This document shows, one piece after another, positions 14,801 through 27,129 of a stretch of DNA of 64,000 nt (its first letter is position 1; each line of letters opens with the position of its first letter). The position numbers and the translations under genes were made by a program. The stretch comes from Patagioenas fasciata (taxonomy: Eukaryota; Chordata; Aves; Columbiformes; Columbidae): NCBI RefSeq assembly GCF_037038585.1, contig NC_092524.1, positions 49,189,001 through 49,253,000 of the forward strand. Direction: 5' to 3'. The notes beneath the pieces are model-generated. The model searched no databases and was not told the DNA's origin. It was given only the letters and a program-made list of their open reading frames with translations.

Positions 14801-17800
14801 TCTTTCAAAAGTTATCTTCAAGTGTGATAGTGTTCAAACCAATGTTTAAAGTTAAAAAGCAGCTTTCCCCAAGACCATGAATTTTGAAACCAAAATTCAC
14901 TACACACACTTGTAAAACACTTTTACTTTAAATAAGTACTTGAAACACAAAACTTGTCTTGCTGATTTCATTATGGAAGGGTAACATTTTAGCCTATAGT
15001 AGTCTAGACAAGATCATGTTCAGATATTCCTACTAATATGTGGTACTGATTACCAACATACACATTAAACTACAAGCCCACATCCTGCTTAGAATACTAA
15101 ATATAAATCATCATTTCATGTCAGTCACACTCACCGTTTCTTGCCTTTGCGACTCAGTGAGCTTTTCAGACAATTCTCCTAGAGTCCTCCTTAACTCAGC
15201 ATCAGTGCTTCAAAGAAAAATACCAGTAAGACAATATTCTACTGTGCAAAAACTATATATCAACTGTGATGATTTTTAGCAGGAAGAATCTTAGACTTTT
15301 TTGCTACTTCGATTTGTTCTACACCCTCTAAATTCCTAGAACAATTAGAGATCAGCCTCAAGTGGAAAATTCATGATGAAAAGCATTTCCATTCCTCAAG
15401 TGAAAATAATGGAACATCTAGTTTGAAAGGGTAGGTATCAGGTCAACAATTACAAAATTACGAACACATCTACACAGTCCTTTTGAACTGTACTAACTCC
15501 TGTTACTGCTATTAGACAAAGCATCATATATGAAGACAGTACATACTTTAAAAAAGCATTATGGCCTGCATGAGAGCTTGTCCTCAAGAGACTCCAGTAC
15601 CAAGAACAAATAAGTAGAAAAGTTGTAATAAAAGAAATTCCCAAGTTCCTTGTCATTTTGTCCATATATAAAAAAGGGGGGGAAGTCACATATACTATAT
15701 AAAACAGAATTGATGGGTGTTATTTACATTTATAAATACTACACAAGATGACATGAAACAAGCAGTTCGTAATACTGCTCTCATCTACATGTTGTGCAAT
15801 CCACCATGCTTTCCAATTTTTTTTAAATACAAAAGAACAAAGAAGTTTAAGAATTATTTAAAAGCATAGCAATTATTTTCCACACTATTCTTCACATAGA
15901 CTTATATTCTCTTTATACCGGTTTCTTCTTGAAAGCTCCCGACTGATGTCATCTCCTAGGCGAGCTTGTTCACTACTGAGATCTCGAAGAGACTGGTGGA
16001 AAGAGTGCAGCTGTGAATTAAAGTATACAAATTAAGCCAAGGCTTCGGAACCTGTTTTTCTGTGATATTCCAAAGATGCATATATACATACTTCGTAAAA
16101 TAAAACAGATAAAAATAACCTACAAAAATTACAAAATTCCATGAATTGCAGATGAGCCTGGATGAGTGGATGAGGTTTGCATGCTTCCATTGCAACCAAG
16201 CCTTGCTCACTGAAGTTTAATTTTCAATACACTGTTTGCTAAATCAAGTTTTCCAACTCTTTTTTTCCTGTGGTTCAGAGCTGGATCATTTCAGTTACCT
16301 CACACTGGATCACCTTTCTAACCTATTGCAAAGCAAGTTGAAAGATGTGAACAGATAAAGTCAAGAGAGACACACTTCCTGCTAATAAATGCTAGTAAAA
16401 TGAAACAAAGTTCTGCCCAGCTATATGTATATCTATGTATTACTATAAAAAGATGGCATATGAAATTGAAACTGACCAAGAAGAACACTATGATGTATTC
16501 AGGGATTACTGAAGAAAGGTATCTTATCTTGCCCAAGGCTTCAAAGGCTTCACATACTCTACTAGAATGCTTTTTTCCAGAGTTTGGGGTGGCAAATAAA
16601 AAAATAAAAAAAAAAAAAAAATTTAAAAAAAAAAAAAAAAAAACACACACATCTATTTTCCTCTGTAAAACCTCCCATTTCCCCCATTCAGTAGGTCCCC
16701 AACTTATAGTCAAAGTATTTAAGGGAGCAAATAAAGTAATAAATCACTCCATCCTTCATGGGATAAAAAGTGACAATTAATCCATCCAAATCTAGCCTAC
16801 TGGTGTCAACAGCTCAGTAGCCAGGACCGTCATTATGAAAAACCCTGGTTTATAATATCCCCTTGTTCTGTGCCCAAGACTTAAACCTGGAACTTCCACA
16901 GCCCAGCTGACTGCCCTCAACATTCAGATAGAGGCATGACCATCTCCCCTGTGTGACTAACCAGAAATCTCAGCCTGATCCAACAGACTTCAAAAAATCA
17001 CAGCATATTTTCAGAATGTATCACCCTAAGAAGGAGAGAAACTCAAATGTGTTAAAAGCTCATCCACCTAGAAAATCACTTCAGCTAGAAGCAGCCAAAA
17101 TGGGAATAAAGGGACTGTGGTTACAGAAAGAAGAAAAAGCCACAGCTTTAGTTAAGCAGTATTGCTTTATCTCTGCCCCAGTTTCTAGCTATGATCATGA
17201 TCAATGACTACTTCTAGTTCATCATTCCTCAAAGCACTATACATCATTAACTATTTTGTAAGAGAAGAAGTAAATCCATATTCACTCACTGAAAAGCAAG
17301 AATAAGGAATAAACCAGCAGTTATCATCAAAACAAGAAAAAAAGCTATTTGTTTACATAGTTAGTTAGTATGAGCTAGACATTTTGTATGCGTTGCAGGA
17401 ACTACCTTAAATAAAATTTCTAAGTTATTTATAGAATATTTAGAAGTAGTCTAAAATAGTTCCGAGCTTTTTGGAAGCTTAGGAAGAAAGACTTCCTTTA
17501 TTTCCTTCCTAGGATTACATTTCACACAAACCTTGGGGGTGGAAATAATGGAGAGAGAAGCAGAATGAAAGGACAATGAAACAGGGTTAAATAGAAGCCT
17601 AGAAATTTCCGTGGCACTCAGACTTCCCAAAAAGTCAAATGGGAGAATGTATTGTGGTTAAGTTTAAAACTAATTAATTGCAAGTTGAGACTGATTCATT
17701 AAAGTCAACATGAATGTGTTACAGTCAGCTGCTTTAATATTAGTCATAATACATTTCTCCTGGACAAATTAGTCCATACAGAGGGATTCACTAAAGAAGG

Positions 17801-20800
17801 TCTCAGCACTCCGCCTGAAAGAGCAAAAACAGGTACTGAAATCTCCACTCTATCTGTAGGACACAGAGGCCTATAAACATATCCATTAATTAATTATTTT
17901 TTTCTGAAGAGTCTGCAAGTAAGCACAAGTCAAGGGGTATGAAAATTATCACTGCTATACATATCCTCTCCTCCTCGCACCATCTGCCTGAAGTATGGGG
18001 TCAAATTATCCCAGTCACAGGTCAGACCTAGAAGTAAGATGGCGAACTAACTAGCTCAAAAAAAAGAGTCCAGCCTACACTGAGGTAAGCAGCAAAAGCA
18101 CTAAGATTCTCTGCCTTTAACTAAAGCAGAAGAATTGCCTTTATAATCACACTGCATTTCAGCATGTGAATGTTAATCACATATTCAGATATAATTTTTT
18201 CTTTCTCATACATGGCCTAAAAAATACAGAGATTATTTTCATAAATGCCTTTTGATATCACTAGCATCTGCTATTTTTCTATAGAATGACAGATTTGTAC
18301 AACACTGACATATACAGGTGACTGCCTAACAAAGAATGGCACATAACATTGAAAGCACACTTCATAGCTGACACATTCTTAGCTGCATCATCAGAATAAC
18401 CTAATTCAATGTAAAAGCAAAGGGCCTGGTGACAACATATTGCCTATTTGGGGAAGCAACTTGCATTAGTGCTCTGTACCTGGTCCAAATTATCTGCCTC
18501 ATTGACAAATCGAACATTTGCAGATCTAGACCTTCGATGTTTATTGCTCTGGCAGTTTCCATAATCCCTGAGAGGAGAAGTAGGCACGAAGTGGCGGTTT
18601 CCTTCATAAAATAAGACATAAAAAAAATAAGCGGGATGGCAAAACTCTGTACAATAAACTTTTCAGTTTGGTCACCAAAAGCATTGTGTTTGATCTTGCC
18701 AATATCCTTATAGGCTACATTACAGACAAAATAACTACTAAAGTTACATCACATACACATTCATACTTCTTGTTTAGCTCTTTCCAGGATTCTTCTTGAA
18801 TTTAAATATTTCTACATTACAAGTATGTGATTGGTAAGAAAGATATTTCCTTTTTTCTTCCAAGCTTTTTCCTCAAATTCTGCTTGCCAAAGCAACAGCT
18901 TTTCCTCCACCCAGATCTATTACATCTTCAAACTACAGTAACTGACAGCTTTTACATTAGAAAAATGGAAGGTTCAGAGGTTTGTACTAAAATACATTAA
19001 GTGCTACTTATAGAAGGAATACTCCTCCCAAACACACTATTTCCTGAAATAGAACAAAGTTTCAGATTGACATAAAAGAAAAAAAATACTTTTCTGCAGG
19101 TTACACATTGGTTCAATTTTTCCTTTTGCACTGAGCCCTACATAATTTCATCCACACATCCATAATCTTATGCATTTAAAAGTTAACTATCCTTTTTGCT
19201 GTGAAGCGACCTTCAGAAGCTCCAATATCTTTTAGAGTCAGCTTTAACTTGTATGTACCTACAACTCACGCAGTCGACAAGAAATTTTCTCTACTGAAAG
19301 AACCAATGTTTCATTTAGATCTCTCAGGATACCAGCAGAAAAGACTACTTAACAGAAAGATGTAAGAATTTACCAAATAAACAACTGTATAACTTGAGGC
19401 ACGTCTCCCAAATTCCTAAACTGAATTTATTTGAAGTAATCAATGATGACTTTTCAACTTCCTCTTTCCATACAACAGTTATATGACATAATTTAAGTAT
19501 ACTCAAGCACCTTAAGTATGTTACCTGACATTCCTTCTCCATCCATATCACTAGGGTATAAGCTTGAGAGAGAAGCACTTCTCATTCCAGAGTTTCGGGT
19601 TAATCGTTGGCTCCTTAATTGACCTATAGACTGTTCCAGTGTTTCTTTTAACTGCAGAGAAATTACAGTTTACTGAAATATGAGCATAGGTTGATTTTTA
19701 AAAAATAAAAGTAAAATATTTTTCAAAAAAAGTCAGTAAGGGAATCAAAACTATTTTTAAGGCAAGTTTTCCTACAATATATTGCATGTCATACTCCCAT
19801 AAGTATAGAAAAACATGTTTCCAACATTAGCAGCTTCAAATATCAAGTTTCTTAAAACAGTGGTGCAACACACCTGGAAAACTCAAAAGAAAGGTATGTC
19901 ACAAACAAAATAAGACCTATTTGCCAGCAGTGCTCAATAACAGCCCTGCAAAATCCAGAAAACAAATTCAAAATAACTTTTTTAATTGGAATTTTTCTAC
20001 CAGCCCTACCTGGAATCAGTCTGACATATGGCTATCAAATTTCACTAAGCAGTTTTACATCAAGCCCTACTTCTAGTAGTCATGCTTCCAGAAAACGGCA
20101 GTCATTCCCAACTTAGGAGTTCAGAACTAATACTGCTAAATAAGTTCCTCATTTTTTCAAAGTTGCATCTTATTTTTTAAGATCACATTTGTTAACTGTG
20201 GTTCTTAACTACTTGCTTTTGTCACACCTTTATTTGACAATCCACAAAACATCAATTTCTGAAGGTTCACCTCTCCTCTCCCTAGGAGAGACTTGTACAC
20301 AATGGTTAAATTGCTGCTTTATTCTTGCAGAATTATACGCACTGTGCTGGATCTCTCTCTAGGTGGCACTTTTTTCCCAAAGTAAAAAACACTACTTTAA
20401 ATCTTTTCTGAGTCTTTCAATGCTTGTTTAGGTTCTTTTTCAAGTATTATGTTTTTGTTATATAGTATTATTAAAACAACTTCATTATAATTAAGAAACT
20501 CTCAAACCAAAACCTTAAGGATTTTCTAATGCTTTCTCAAAAAGACAGAGGCTGCTTGAGGGGAATAAGATATAACAAGACATTTATGTAACAAAAGATT
20601 GGTTTTGTATTAAAAAAGCTAAAACTTAGGGGGGGCAGGAAGCCAGAGGATCAAAGAAAGAACAGCAATAACTCAATTTTCAAATCTAACTCGTCTCTGT
20701 GAAAGACTTATCTTGCATCTTCAATATGGCAATAAAAACTCTGAATTAAGCTACAGATGCTCAGTTGGCATGCTTTAACTTAACAGGACTCGTTTACATC

Positions 20801-23360
20801 ATTTCTACACAAAACCAGACAGCAAGATTTTATTGTTTTTATTTCTTTAAACAAAGAACCATAACAGTGTCCACAATTAATAACCTTACTGATTCAGTTT
20901 GTTTCTTTAGAACAGAACAATGGCCAAATATTATTTAAAAATTGAGTTACATATCAAGTTTTACACTGATTAACTGGCAGACACTGTACACCTCAAAGTG
21001 GAACATGCTCCTCAGCAGCCCAACAGTCACAAATTCATAAATGCAAATATGCTAAACAATGGTCTGCAGAAAGGTTTTAAGAGAAAGATCACAAAGAAGT
21101 CAAGAGTCAGGAATTACAATATTCAGCATAACTGACAAAACCTAAAGACACATCCTATTTGGAGCAAAATATTCTTAGATAAACAATCGTGTCTAACACG
21201 TGCAGAAACACTTGGCCAACTATCATCGTGAAAAAAAGCCCACCACATCACCATCCGAATGAGAAATTTATTCAAGTTTTTCTTAAATATTTATTATAGA
21301 AGGAAAACAGATTCACTGCCTCCTGATCCTGGCTGCTTCTTCCCACATATCAAATTCATACAACATCTATTCTATGTAGGTGGAAAATTCTACTTCAGAA
21401 AGGAAACAAGAATTCAGAGAAACATGCTGTCTTTACTAATAAGACTAGTTTTACTCTCTTATTTAGAGCTCATGCAGGAGATGGTCGGAGTCTCTAGATT
21501 TCTCCTCCACTTGAGCCATAATCAAAAGCACCTTGTACTTGGCATAGTATCATAGCATAACGATCTATTTGGTACTTCTAAACCAGAGAAGTCATGAAGC
21601 TATAAAACCTGCCAGAGTTTCATTATATAATATTATATAATATGAAAAGTTTGTTTACTTAACTCTAGATCTATTCTGTCCATTACTATTATAACAAGTT
21701 TTTAGCCATGAATGCTATTAGCAGAAAAGATATAAGTTAAGATAAACTGGAAGTTGCTCACCGTTGCTATTGCTTCAGTTTGTTCCTTGTTGTATTCTCT
21801 GTATTGTCCTAGCAAATGGTCAACATGTCTTAGATTCCTGTTGGTATCCTTTAAAAAAAGTTTGAGGAAGATAAGTCAAAACAGAAACCTCCTTAATCAA
21901 ACATTACTGTTGTCTTTATCATTCTTGTTTTATAAGAGTAAACTGATAACACAAGTGCTTTTTAAAGCATCTGAGCATTCAGAATTCTATCCAAGTAACC
22001 AGAATATGAAGACATACAGCATGGCTAGAGAAGGGAGAGAGAGAAAAAACACACCAAACACTATCATTTATGGCACAAGAGTAAGGCCTTGGTTTCAAAT
22101 AAAAGTTTTATACATTTCAGCCACTCTGTAGAAAAACTTTTTAAATCCAAAGGATCTTAACATTACCTGTCTATAAAACAGAACTGACAAAATTTATTGA
22201 AGATCAGCTACATTAGGTAAGGTTCCTGCATAAGGTCTCCACGTGAACGCTCCCTAATCAGATTAAGAGCTGCATCAGACAGCAGATCTGCTGAAAAGCA
22301 GTCCACAAAATGCAATTAATTTAAAATCAGAATTTCAGCAAAGCAGCAAGAGAGAGGTTAGACAGAAAAAGGACAATACCAAAGAGTCCCTTTTAAAAAA
22401 AGTCAGATGACATTCTTAATAACTCATCTCTTTTCTAGTTTGATGATTATTTTCCAGCTAAGAAGTTTTGAAATTTAAATTCAACATTCTATATAGATTT
22501 TTCTCTTCTCACATATTAAAAAGAAATAAGAAAAAATATTGCCAGCCAAACAATACTTCAACATGAGTGATAATACGTAAGCTCACTCTAGGTATTCAGA
22601 ACTGTCAGCTAGAGAAAAATTGGAATGACTTCTCAAGCAATAAATGGTGTCAAGATAGCTGAATGTCTCTTTCCAGTTGCAAAACAGATTCAGATATTTC
22701 CTCCACTGAAGAAGCAGGAATTAGGCAAACACTTTTTCCTGCTCAGGGATGGATCTCTTACAAGTTTACAAATACTGTTTTTCACTGTGCTGTCTCACAT
22801 CTAGAAAACATTTTAACTGACTACATATTTATCATTAATTAGGAAATTTTACACAGTACAAGAGAACAAAGACGGGGCTGGAACTTTCTGTGACAAAATT
22901 TAATGCCTCTTGTGAGAACCTGATGAAGTTCATTTGGCATTATTCAGTTTGCTAACTTTACAAACAGTTTACCAAACACGTCATTTCAAACAACATTCTA
23001 TTGCTGTCTGAAGTAACAGCTGTATAGAAGTCTAACAAACTACATACTTTCAGCTCAAAAGCAATATGATCCATTTTCCAAAGCCTTTTTGCTTTGCACA
23101 GAAAGCCCCATTTCCCCATCAGTATGGTATTTTCCACAACTTCAGAAATGAAAATTCTATGTTGCAGAAATGCAGACCTTGTAAATACTTTAAAAATTTA
23201 TTTTGTAAGCAACCTGTAAAGTGCTCGCTAAAGTATGGATCTTCTCTGTAACTTCTTCAGCACCGTAGTTCCGAGTTCTGTTGTGGGATGCTCGCAAAGG
23301 CGGCCGCCTTCCTATTCGACCCCTAAGAAAGCTGTCTGAATCACTGGATGAATCTGTCAT
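5756..23360 (-). CDS. CEP128: CEP128 (centrosomal protein of 128 kDa), 5' coding part, multi-exon, continues beyond left edge
   Basis: This is the spliced N-terminal coding part of CEP128, a large coiled-coil protein of the subdistal appendages of the mother centriole, linked to microtubule anchoring and ciliary signalling. Exons in transcript order are 23214-23360, 21762-21848, 19525-19651, 18956-18986 (candidate), 18480-18567, 15919-16010, 15135-15207 and 5756-5872. Lengths sum to 762 bp (254 codons) with every junction in phase. Translated pieces agree, in order, with my recollection of vertebrate CEP128: an acidic/serine start, then LRSQR, then [14 protein letters not shown], then [20 protein letters not shown]. 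The C-terminal part is off the left edge; I found no further exon in 1-5755. The gene runs head-to-head with TSHR, as in other vertebrates. Identity rests on recognised sequence, not a database search. Confidence 0.9.
9373..9423. repeat. 21-bp tandem repeat, about 2.4 copies
   Basis: The unit GTATCATGGGACTCCAGAGGT is followed by a copy with one difference (CCGGAGGT) and a partial third copy. Small minisatellite in a CEP128 intron. Confidence 0.85.
10065..10645 (+). repeat. CR1 LINE fragment, plus strand
   Basis: Carries the 3' end of CR1 ORF2 and the 3' UTR. A GRCF-like beginning is followed by the region encoding [14 protein letters not shown] and then the 3' end GGTTGGACTAGATGACG, finishing with CCAAACTATTCTATGATT at about 10640. 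It is 5' truncated and not functional. Confidence 0.92.
12895..13020. repeat. A-rich / CAAA simple repeat
   Basis: A run of AAAC and AAAAC units with poly-A, about 125 bp. It gives a lysine/threonine-rich spurious open frame. Confidence 0.8.
15135..15207 (-). CDS. CEP128: CEP128 coding exon, [16 protein letters not shown] segment
   Basis: This 73-bp exon has acceptor TTTTTCTTTGAAG and donor AACG followed by GTGAGT. It reads [20 protein letters not shown] then RQET, a heptad coiled coil. It lies 711 bp downstream of the previous exon, ends in phase 0, and leads directly into the VSERVERRL exon at 5756-5872 after a 9.26-kb intron. Confidence 0.9.
15208..15918. other. CEP128 intron (711 bp)
   Basis: AT-rich intron between two well supported exons. 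Nothing recognised. Confidence 0.8.
15919..16010 (-). CDS. CEP128: CEP128 coding exon, [15 protein letters not shown] segment
   Basis: This 92-bp exon has acceptor TTTAATTCACAG and donor ACCG followed by GTATAA. It reads [20 protein letters not shown] and then [10 protein letters not shown] plus two bases (CG) that join C of the next exon to give Arg. The sequence is highly conserved in vertebrate CEP128. The other frame tested hits a stop. Confidence 0.92.
16011..18479. other. CEP128 intron (2.47 kb)
   Basis: Contains a poly-A tract broken by a few T and C bases at about 16600-16650. Otherwise nothing recognised. Confidence 0.75.
16600..16650. repeat. Poly-A tract
   Basis: About 50 bp, nearly all A, ending in a short ACACAC run. 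It could be the tail of an old retroposon, but I see no element body next to it. Confidence 0.8.
18480..18567 (-). CDS. CEP128: CEP128 coding exon, DYGN...NEADNLDQ segment
   Basis: This 88-bp exon has acceptor CTTCTCCTCTCAG and donor CCAG followed by GTACAG. In the frame that joins exon 15919-16010 it reads [20 protein letters not shown] and then VNEADNLDQ. This basic, serine/arginine-rich linker precedes the main coiled coil and resembles the same place in vertebrate CEP128. A second frame is also open across the exon but would not join the next exon without a stop. Confidence 0.82.
18956..18986 (-). CDS. CEP128: Candidate 31-bp CEP128 micro-exon
   Basis: Predicted from phase arithmetic. 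The flanking exons require a segment whose length is 1 modulo 3. Here an acceptor (ATGTATTTTAG) and a GT donor (CTAAT followed by GTAAAAGC) enclose 31 bp with an open frame that joins both neighbours, reading [11 protein letters not shown] before DYGN. Vertebrate CEP128 has a short proline/serine segment of similar length just before DYG. The donor is not a strong match and such a short exon could arise by chance. RNA evidence would decide. Confidence 0.45.
19525..19651 (-). CDS. CEP128: CEP128 coding exon 3 (residues 79-120 plus one base)
   Basis: This 127-bp exon has acceptor TTTCTCTGCAG and donor TCAG followed by GTAACA. Only one frame is open. It begins [20 protein letters not shown] and ends with an acidic, serine-rich stretch ([13 protein letters not shown]). 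The first part is coiled coil; the last part is a low-complexity linker. It ends one base into a codon, whereas the next clear exon (18480-18567) needs two bases supplied, so an exon must lie between them. Confidence 0.88.
19652..21761. other. CEP128 intron (2.1 kb)
   Basis: AT-rich DNA, no repeat or gene recognised. Confidence 0.75.
21762..21848 (-). CDS. CEP128: CEP128 coding exon 2 (residues 50-78)
   Basis: This 87-bp exon has an acceptor CTTTTTTTAAAG before GATACC and a donor ACG followed by GTGAGC. It starts and ends in phase 0. It reads [19 protein letters not shown] in its first 19 residues, matching the order expected after STLQ in CEP128. The region is heptad-like and the beginning of the coiled coil. 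Confidence 0.88.
21849..23213. other. CEP128 intron (1.37 kb)
   Basis: AT-rich DNA, nothing recognised. Confidence 0.75.
23214..23360 (-). CDS. CEP128: CEP128 first coding exon (start codon, residues 1-49)
   Basis: The ATG is at 23360-23358 on the minus strand. The open frame gives [19 protein letters not shown] at its start and [15 protein letters not shown] at its end, like the N-terminus of vertebrate CEP128. The exon itself runs 23214-23373. Its acceptor is TTCTTGCCTAG followed by GTTTCAAG, which leaves a 13-bp 5' UTR stretch before the ATG. An upstream in-frame ATG (seven codons earlier) lies in the intron side of this acceptor, so it is not the start. The donor is CAG followed by GTTGCT, a non-optimal but usable site. 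A G at -3 supports the start. The exon ends in phase 0. Confidence 0.9.
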
Positions 23361-23373
23361 TACTACTTGAAAC

Positions 23374-26300
23374 CTAGGCAAGAAGAACAGATAAAGTAAT
23401 GAATGTTAAATCCTGATTGCAACGGAACAGTCTCTGACTTGCACAGTATTCCCAAAGCAGCTCCATGAACTCAGACTGCACTTAACATCAGCCTTTCTGG
23501 TTCAGGTCAGCAGGATGCACTCCTGAAGCAGATCTTCCAGCTGCTCCTCAGTTATACTGTTTGTTCACCTCAGTTTTATAAGTTTGCAGCTGACACTATT
23601 TGTCCAACTGGGCAAATACAGTAGTGAAAACAGAAGTTTATAAGAGAAAGAGGGAGGGGAAAAAAAGGCTATTCAAAAGCTTTAGTATTTCAAGTTGAAC
23701 ATCAGCAAAGTCATGTTCTAGGAAGAAAAAGCTAACACCACACAAGATGTGAAAACAAGGGTAGTTTTGTACATTGTGATTTTTTTTTTTAATCCAACAT
23801 TAATTCAACATAACCCAGATTACTATGTTGATGCTGGGTAAATTCACTTGACTAAAATTCAATAATTATTTGAGGTAGAAGAGATAACAGCTTGTAAGGA
23901 AAGAATGTGGATTGCTGAGTCTTAAGAACGGCAAGGTAGACGAGGGGGAAATATGACAGCAATCATGAGACATGGGAAAAATAAATTAGTAAAAGCTAAA
24001 GACAGCTATGACTGGTAAAGTCACACAGTAACTGATTAAAACTGTAACTATCAAAAGGTAGGTTAGATGAAAGAAATTTTTTCTTAAGCTATTATGCACT
24101 GCAGCAGTTTGCCTCAAAGTCACAGAATCACCATCCTAAGATCTGTGTTAACAGCCATTGTTGGGAGAGACAGTCTGAGCCAACTTTGGGAAAGAGGAAA
24201 TAGATTGGACAACGCTTAAGCTGCCTTTAGTCCTGCAGTAAACATAAAATGCCACAGTAAAGGTGTCATTCTTATGGCTATTAGAGCTTAAATTTCCCAA
24301 ACAAATAATGGATGAGATTCAATTCCTATATTTTATTTTATAGAGAGGCGACTTGATGTTTATCCAGAGCCTTATATTTCATTTTTAAAAGGTTGTAAAT
24401 TTTTGCCCCCCAGACTTGGATAGAAACCTCTCGAACATGAAATGAGAGTGAATAAACTTACTCAGTCTGTGCTTAAGTACACTAATATTCCTTACGTTTT
24501 CTGAAGTGATTAATTTATTTCATCTTCCCTCCCTTTATCTCACTAGAGTACACTTTTATTGCCAGTATCAGAAATCACTGTTCCAGCATCCCTCATTCTA
24601 GTCAGTTGTAATGAAGTCTAAATGGGGCTGAGAAAGCATAAACACCGAGCAGTGGGAAACAGGAAATATACGATATTTCCAAAGACAGAGAAAAAGAAAT
24701 AAAACACCAGTAGAAATAACATCATGGAGTAATATTCATTTTTACCATAATTGAGGGGAGAAAAACCACACACACACCCTTAATCTGTCCTGCATCAAGC
24801 TATAGTTTTTCACCTTGATCTTTACTAGAACATCATACAGACATCAGCGAGATCCATATTCTAGCACAAAGACCAGAGGTATCATCAGTGAGAATGAAAT
24901 GAGACTTCTCTCAAACACATTTTGCATCACCAGTTCTAGAGTAATTTTTAATTCCTTCTGTAACTGCAGTGTCAGTTCTTTGGGCTAAACCATCTCTTTT
25001 CGATCTTACCAAACATGGCAAGAAGCATAATCGCTCCAAACACAACAAGCAATTGATTCAGTGATCCATTTCCTCCAAGTTTAACAAACATTTTCGGTTT
25101 CAAAGCATTTTGTGAGATTATCTGAGACACCAAGTAATGAGGAGACATACTAAGAATTGAGCACAAGATCAGGCTTATTAGGGATCAGAAACTCAACCCT
25201 GAGACATTAACCCACAGGAATCTAGTCTTCATCTACTCATGGACCTATGTAGCAGTATATTTTCCCTGACGGTTTTCATTCTTAGTCACAACACATTTAA
25301 TTGTAATGATCATAGCAAATGGTTGATGGTCTGTATCTGTCATATGTTATCTCAACTACAAAGTCACACTAAATGTTGTTTTGGCAACTTAGACTCTTCA
25401 GAACTCCATTCACAGTTTCACAGGAAGCAAATTCTCTTTTCTTCCCAGTCTGGGCAGAAAAGCATACATTAGATTTACCCTGTGCGTAGAATACTGCACA
25501 GAACTATTCCATGAGAGTTAGAAAACTAACCTTACATGATGCAATTCATATAGTTTGTCTGCAACTCAAACAGCTCCAAGTGAAAGATTAGGCTTAACTC
25601 TTAATTCCATCATGTCACCTTTCTTTCTAGAAGCTGAGATCACAAAAATAACATCACTTACAACATTATCAGTTTCACGTTAGTGAAAGATGGATTTTTA
25701 AGAATACTTGAGTAGACAAAGAAGTTAAGAACAATAAAACATGTAAGAACATTCAAATTATAGACAGCGTTTTATCTCATTTCCAAGTGAAATGGTATAG
25801 GTCAGCAGAATTCCATCAGCATCTCAGTTGATGGTAACTAAATTTTTTAAAATTTCTCAAACTGTCCTGAGAGTGGGCCTCTAACATGGCCCTACAAATA
25901 CATCTGGTTAGACAAGTATGGGAACTTTTAATATCAGAAGAGAGGCACTAATAGAAATTAATGAAAATCAGTCATTCACTTATCTGCTGAAAGCATCCTT
26001 CTGAGAAGCCTCTCAACTGTAAGAGCCCTAACTACTGAAAAGCTTTGACACTGGGGAAAACAAAAGGGAAATAAACATTTCCATTAGAAAAGTCTAATGA
26101 GTTTGTTTTCAGCTGTCCAAAAATAGGCTCATTAAGATACTTAGTGGCCAAAGCACTGAAGAAAGGCTAGTAAACAAGGTAAACATAAACGAAAATGCTA
26201 GACACAGCAGGATGTTTTATCTGAAGAAAGCTGTCTATTTATAGTTAAGTAGTATTCCTCTTTGTTCTCATGAGCAACCCAAGAGGAACCATAAGTACTT

Positions 26301-27129
26301 TTAAGTTGAAGAAGTTCTGTTGCATACAAAGCAACATCCCCATTTTTAAAGGAATTAAAGAAGTTTCATTTTAGATTAAAAATAGTATCATATAGAAGAA
26401 ATTTGTACAAATATCCTATATGCACAGTTGCCTATGATTTTTTTTAAAAGCCTATTATCACTTCTTCAAAAAACCTAGACTGATTTCAGCACATGATCAT
26501 ACAACCTACTTGACAGTGAGAATCATTTGTCTTTTACCGGTTTTTAGTCTACCCAAACAGATTATAATGTCTCTTGCACTGAGGAAAAATATCAATACTC
26601 TCCTGTAGTAAACAGGGCACTTCGGTTTCACTGAGGACACTCTTGTTAAGACATCTGCAGGATAAAGCAAACATGAAGTACAGCTGACAGTCTCAACAGC
26701 AACTTCTTCACCTCAAGTGAACAAGAGATGAACTCTGGATACACAACCTGATTACTTCTCAAGTGTTTATATGTGTTTAGCTATGCACAGACTAATCTAT
26801 CACTAGGTAACTAACAGCACATAAAGGATGTATGAAGTCTTACAATAAAGAATAAGCATTTAAAAAAAAAAAAAATCCAGAAAGGGACAATAGGACACCG
26901 GAAAGGCCCCTTCCTTCAGCACTTTTAAATGAGCCAGAAGTTCTCAAAAAGCCAGGAAGGTGACCCAACATGGTGACATTTCATCATCACGCCTTCAGGC
27001 ACCAGTATACAATGTATATTGTCACCTTATGACACCATGTTCCCCACACTCTCCGCTACCACGACACAGAAAACAGTTCCTCCGTACCGGTCACAATAAG
27101 TTAGCTCAACTACAGCCCTCTGCAAGTCC
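23374..27129. other. CEP128 5' intron
   Basis: Between the first coding exon and the CpG island. It must contain the intron joining the 5' UTR exon(s) to the acceptor at 23374. I could not place the upstream donor. A 64-residue minus-strand frame at 24972-25166 contains a hydrophobic stretch but has no support as a gene. Confidence 0.6.

Larger units (their letters stand above)
5873..15134. other. Large CEP128 intron (9.26 kb)
   Basis: Non-coding, AT-rich. It holds poly-A stretches at about 7412-7466, a 21-bp tandem repeat at 9373-9423, a CR1 fragment at 10065-10645 and a CAAA/A-rich tract at about 12895-13020. Nothing else is recognised. Confidence 0.75.

Noticed and set aside
24972-25166. 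64-residue minus-strand frame with a hydrophobic segment
   Set aside because: No family recognised, no splice or promoter context; inside the CEP128 5' intron.
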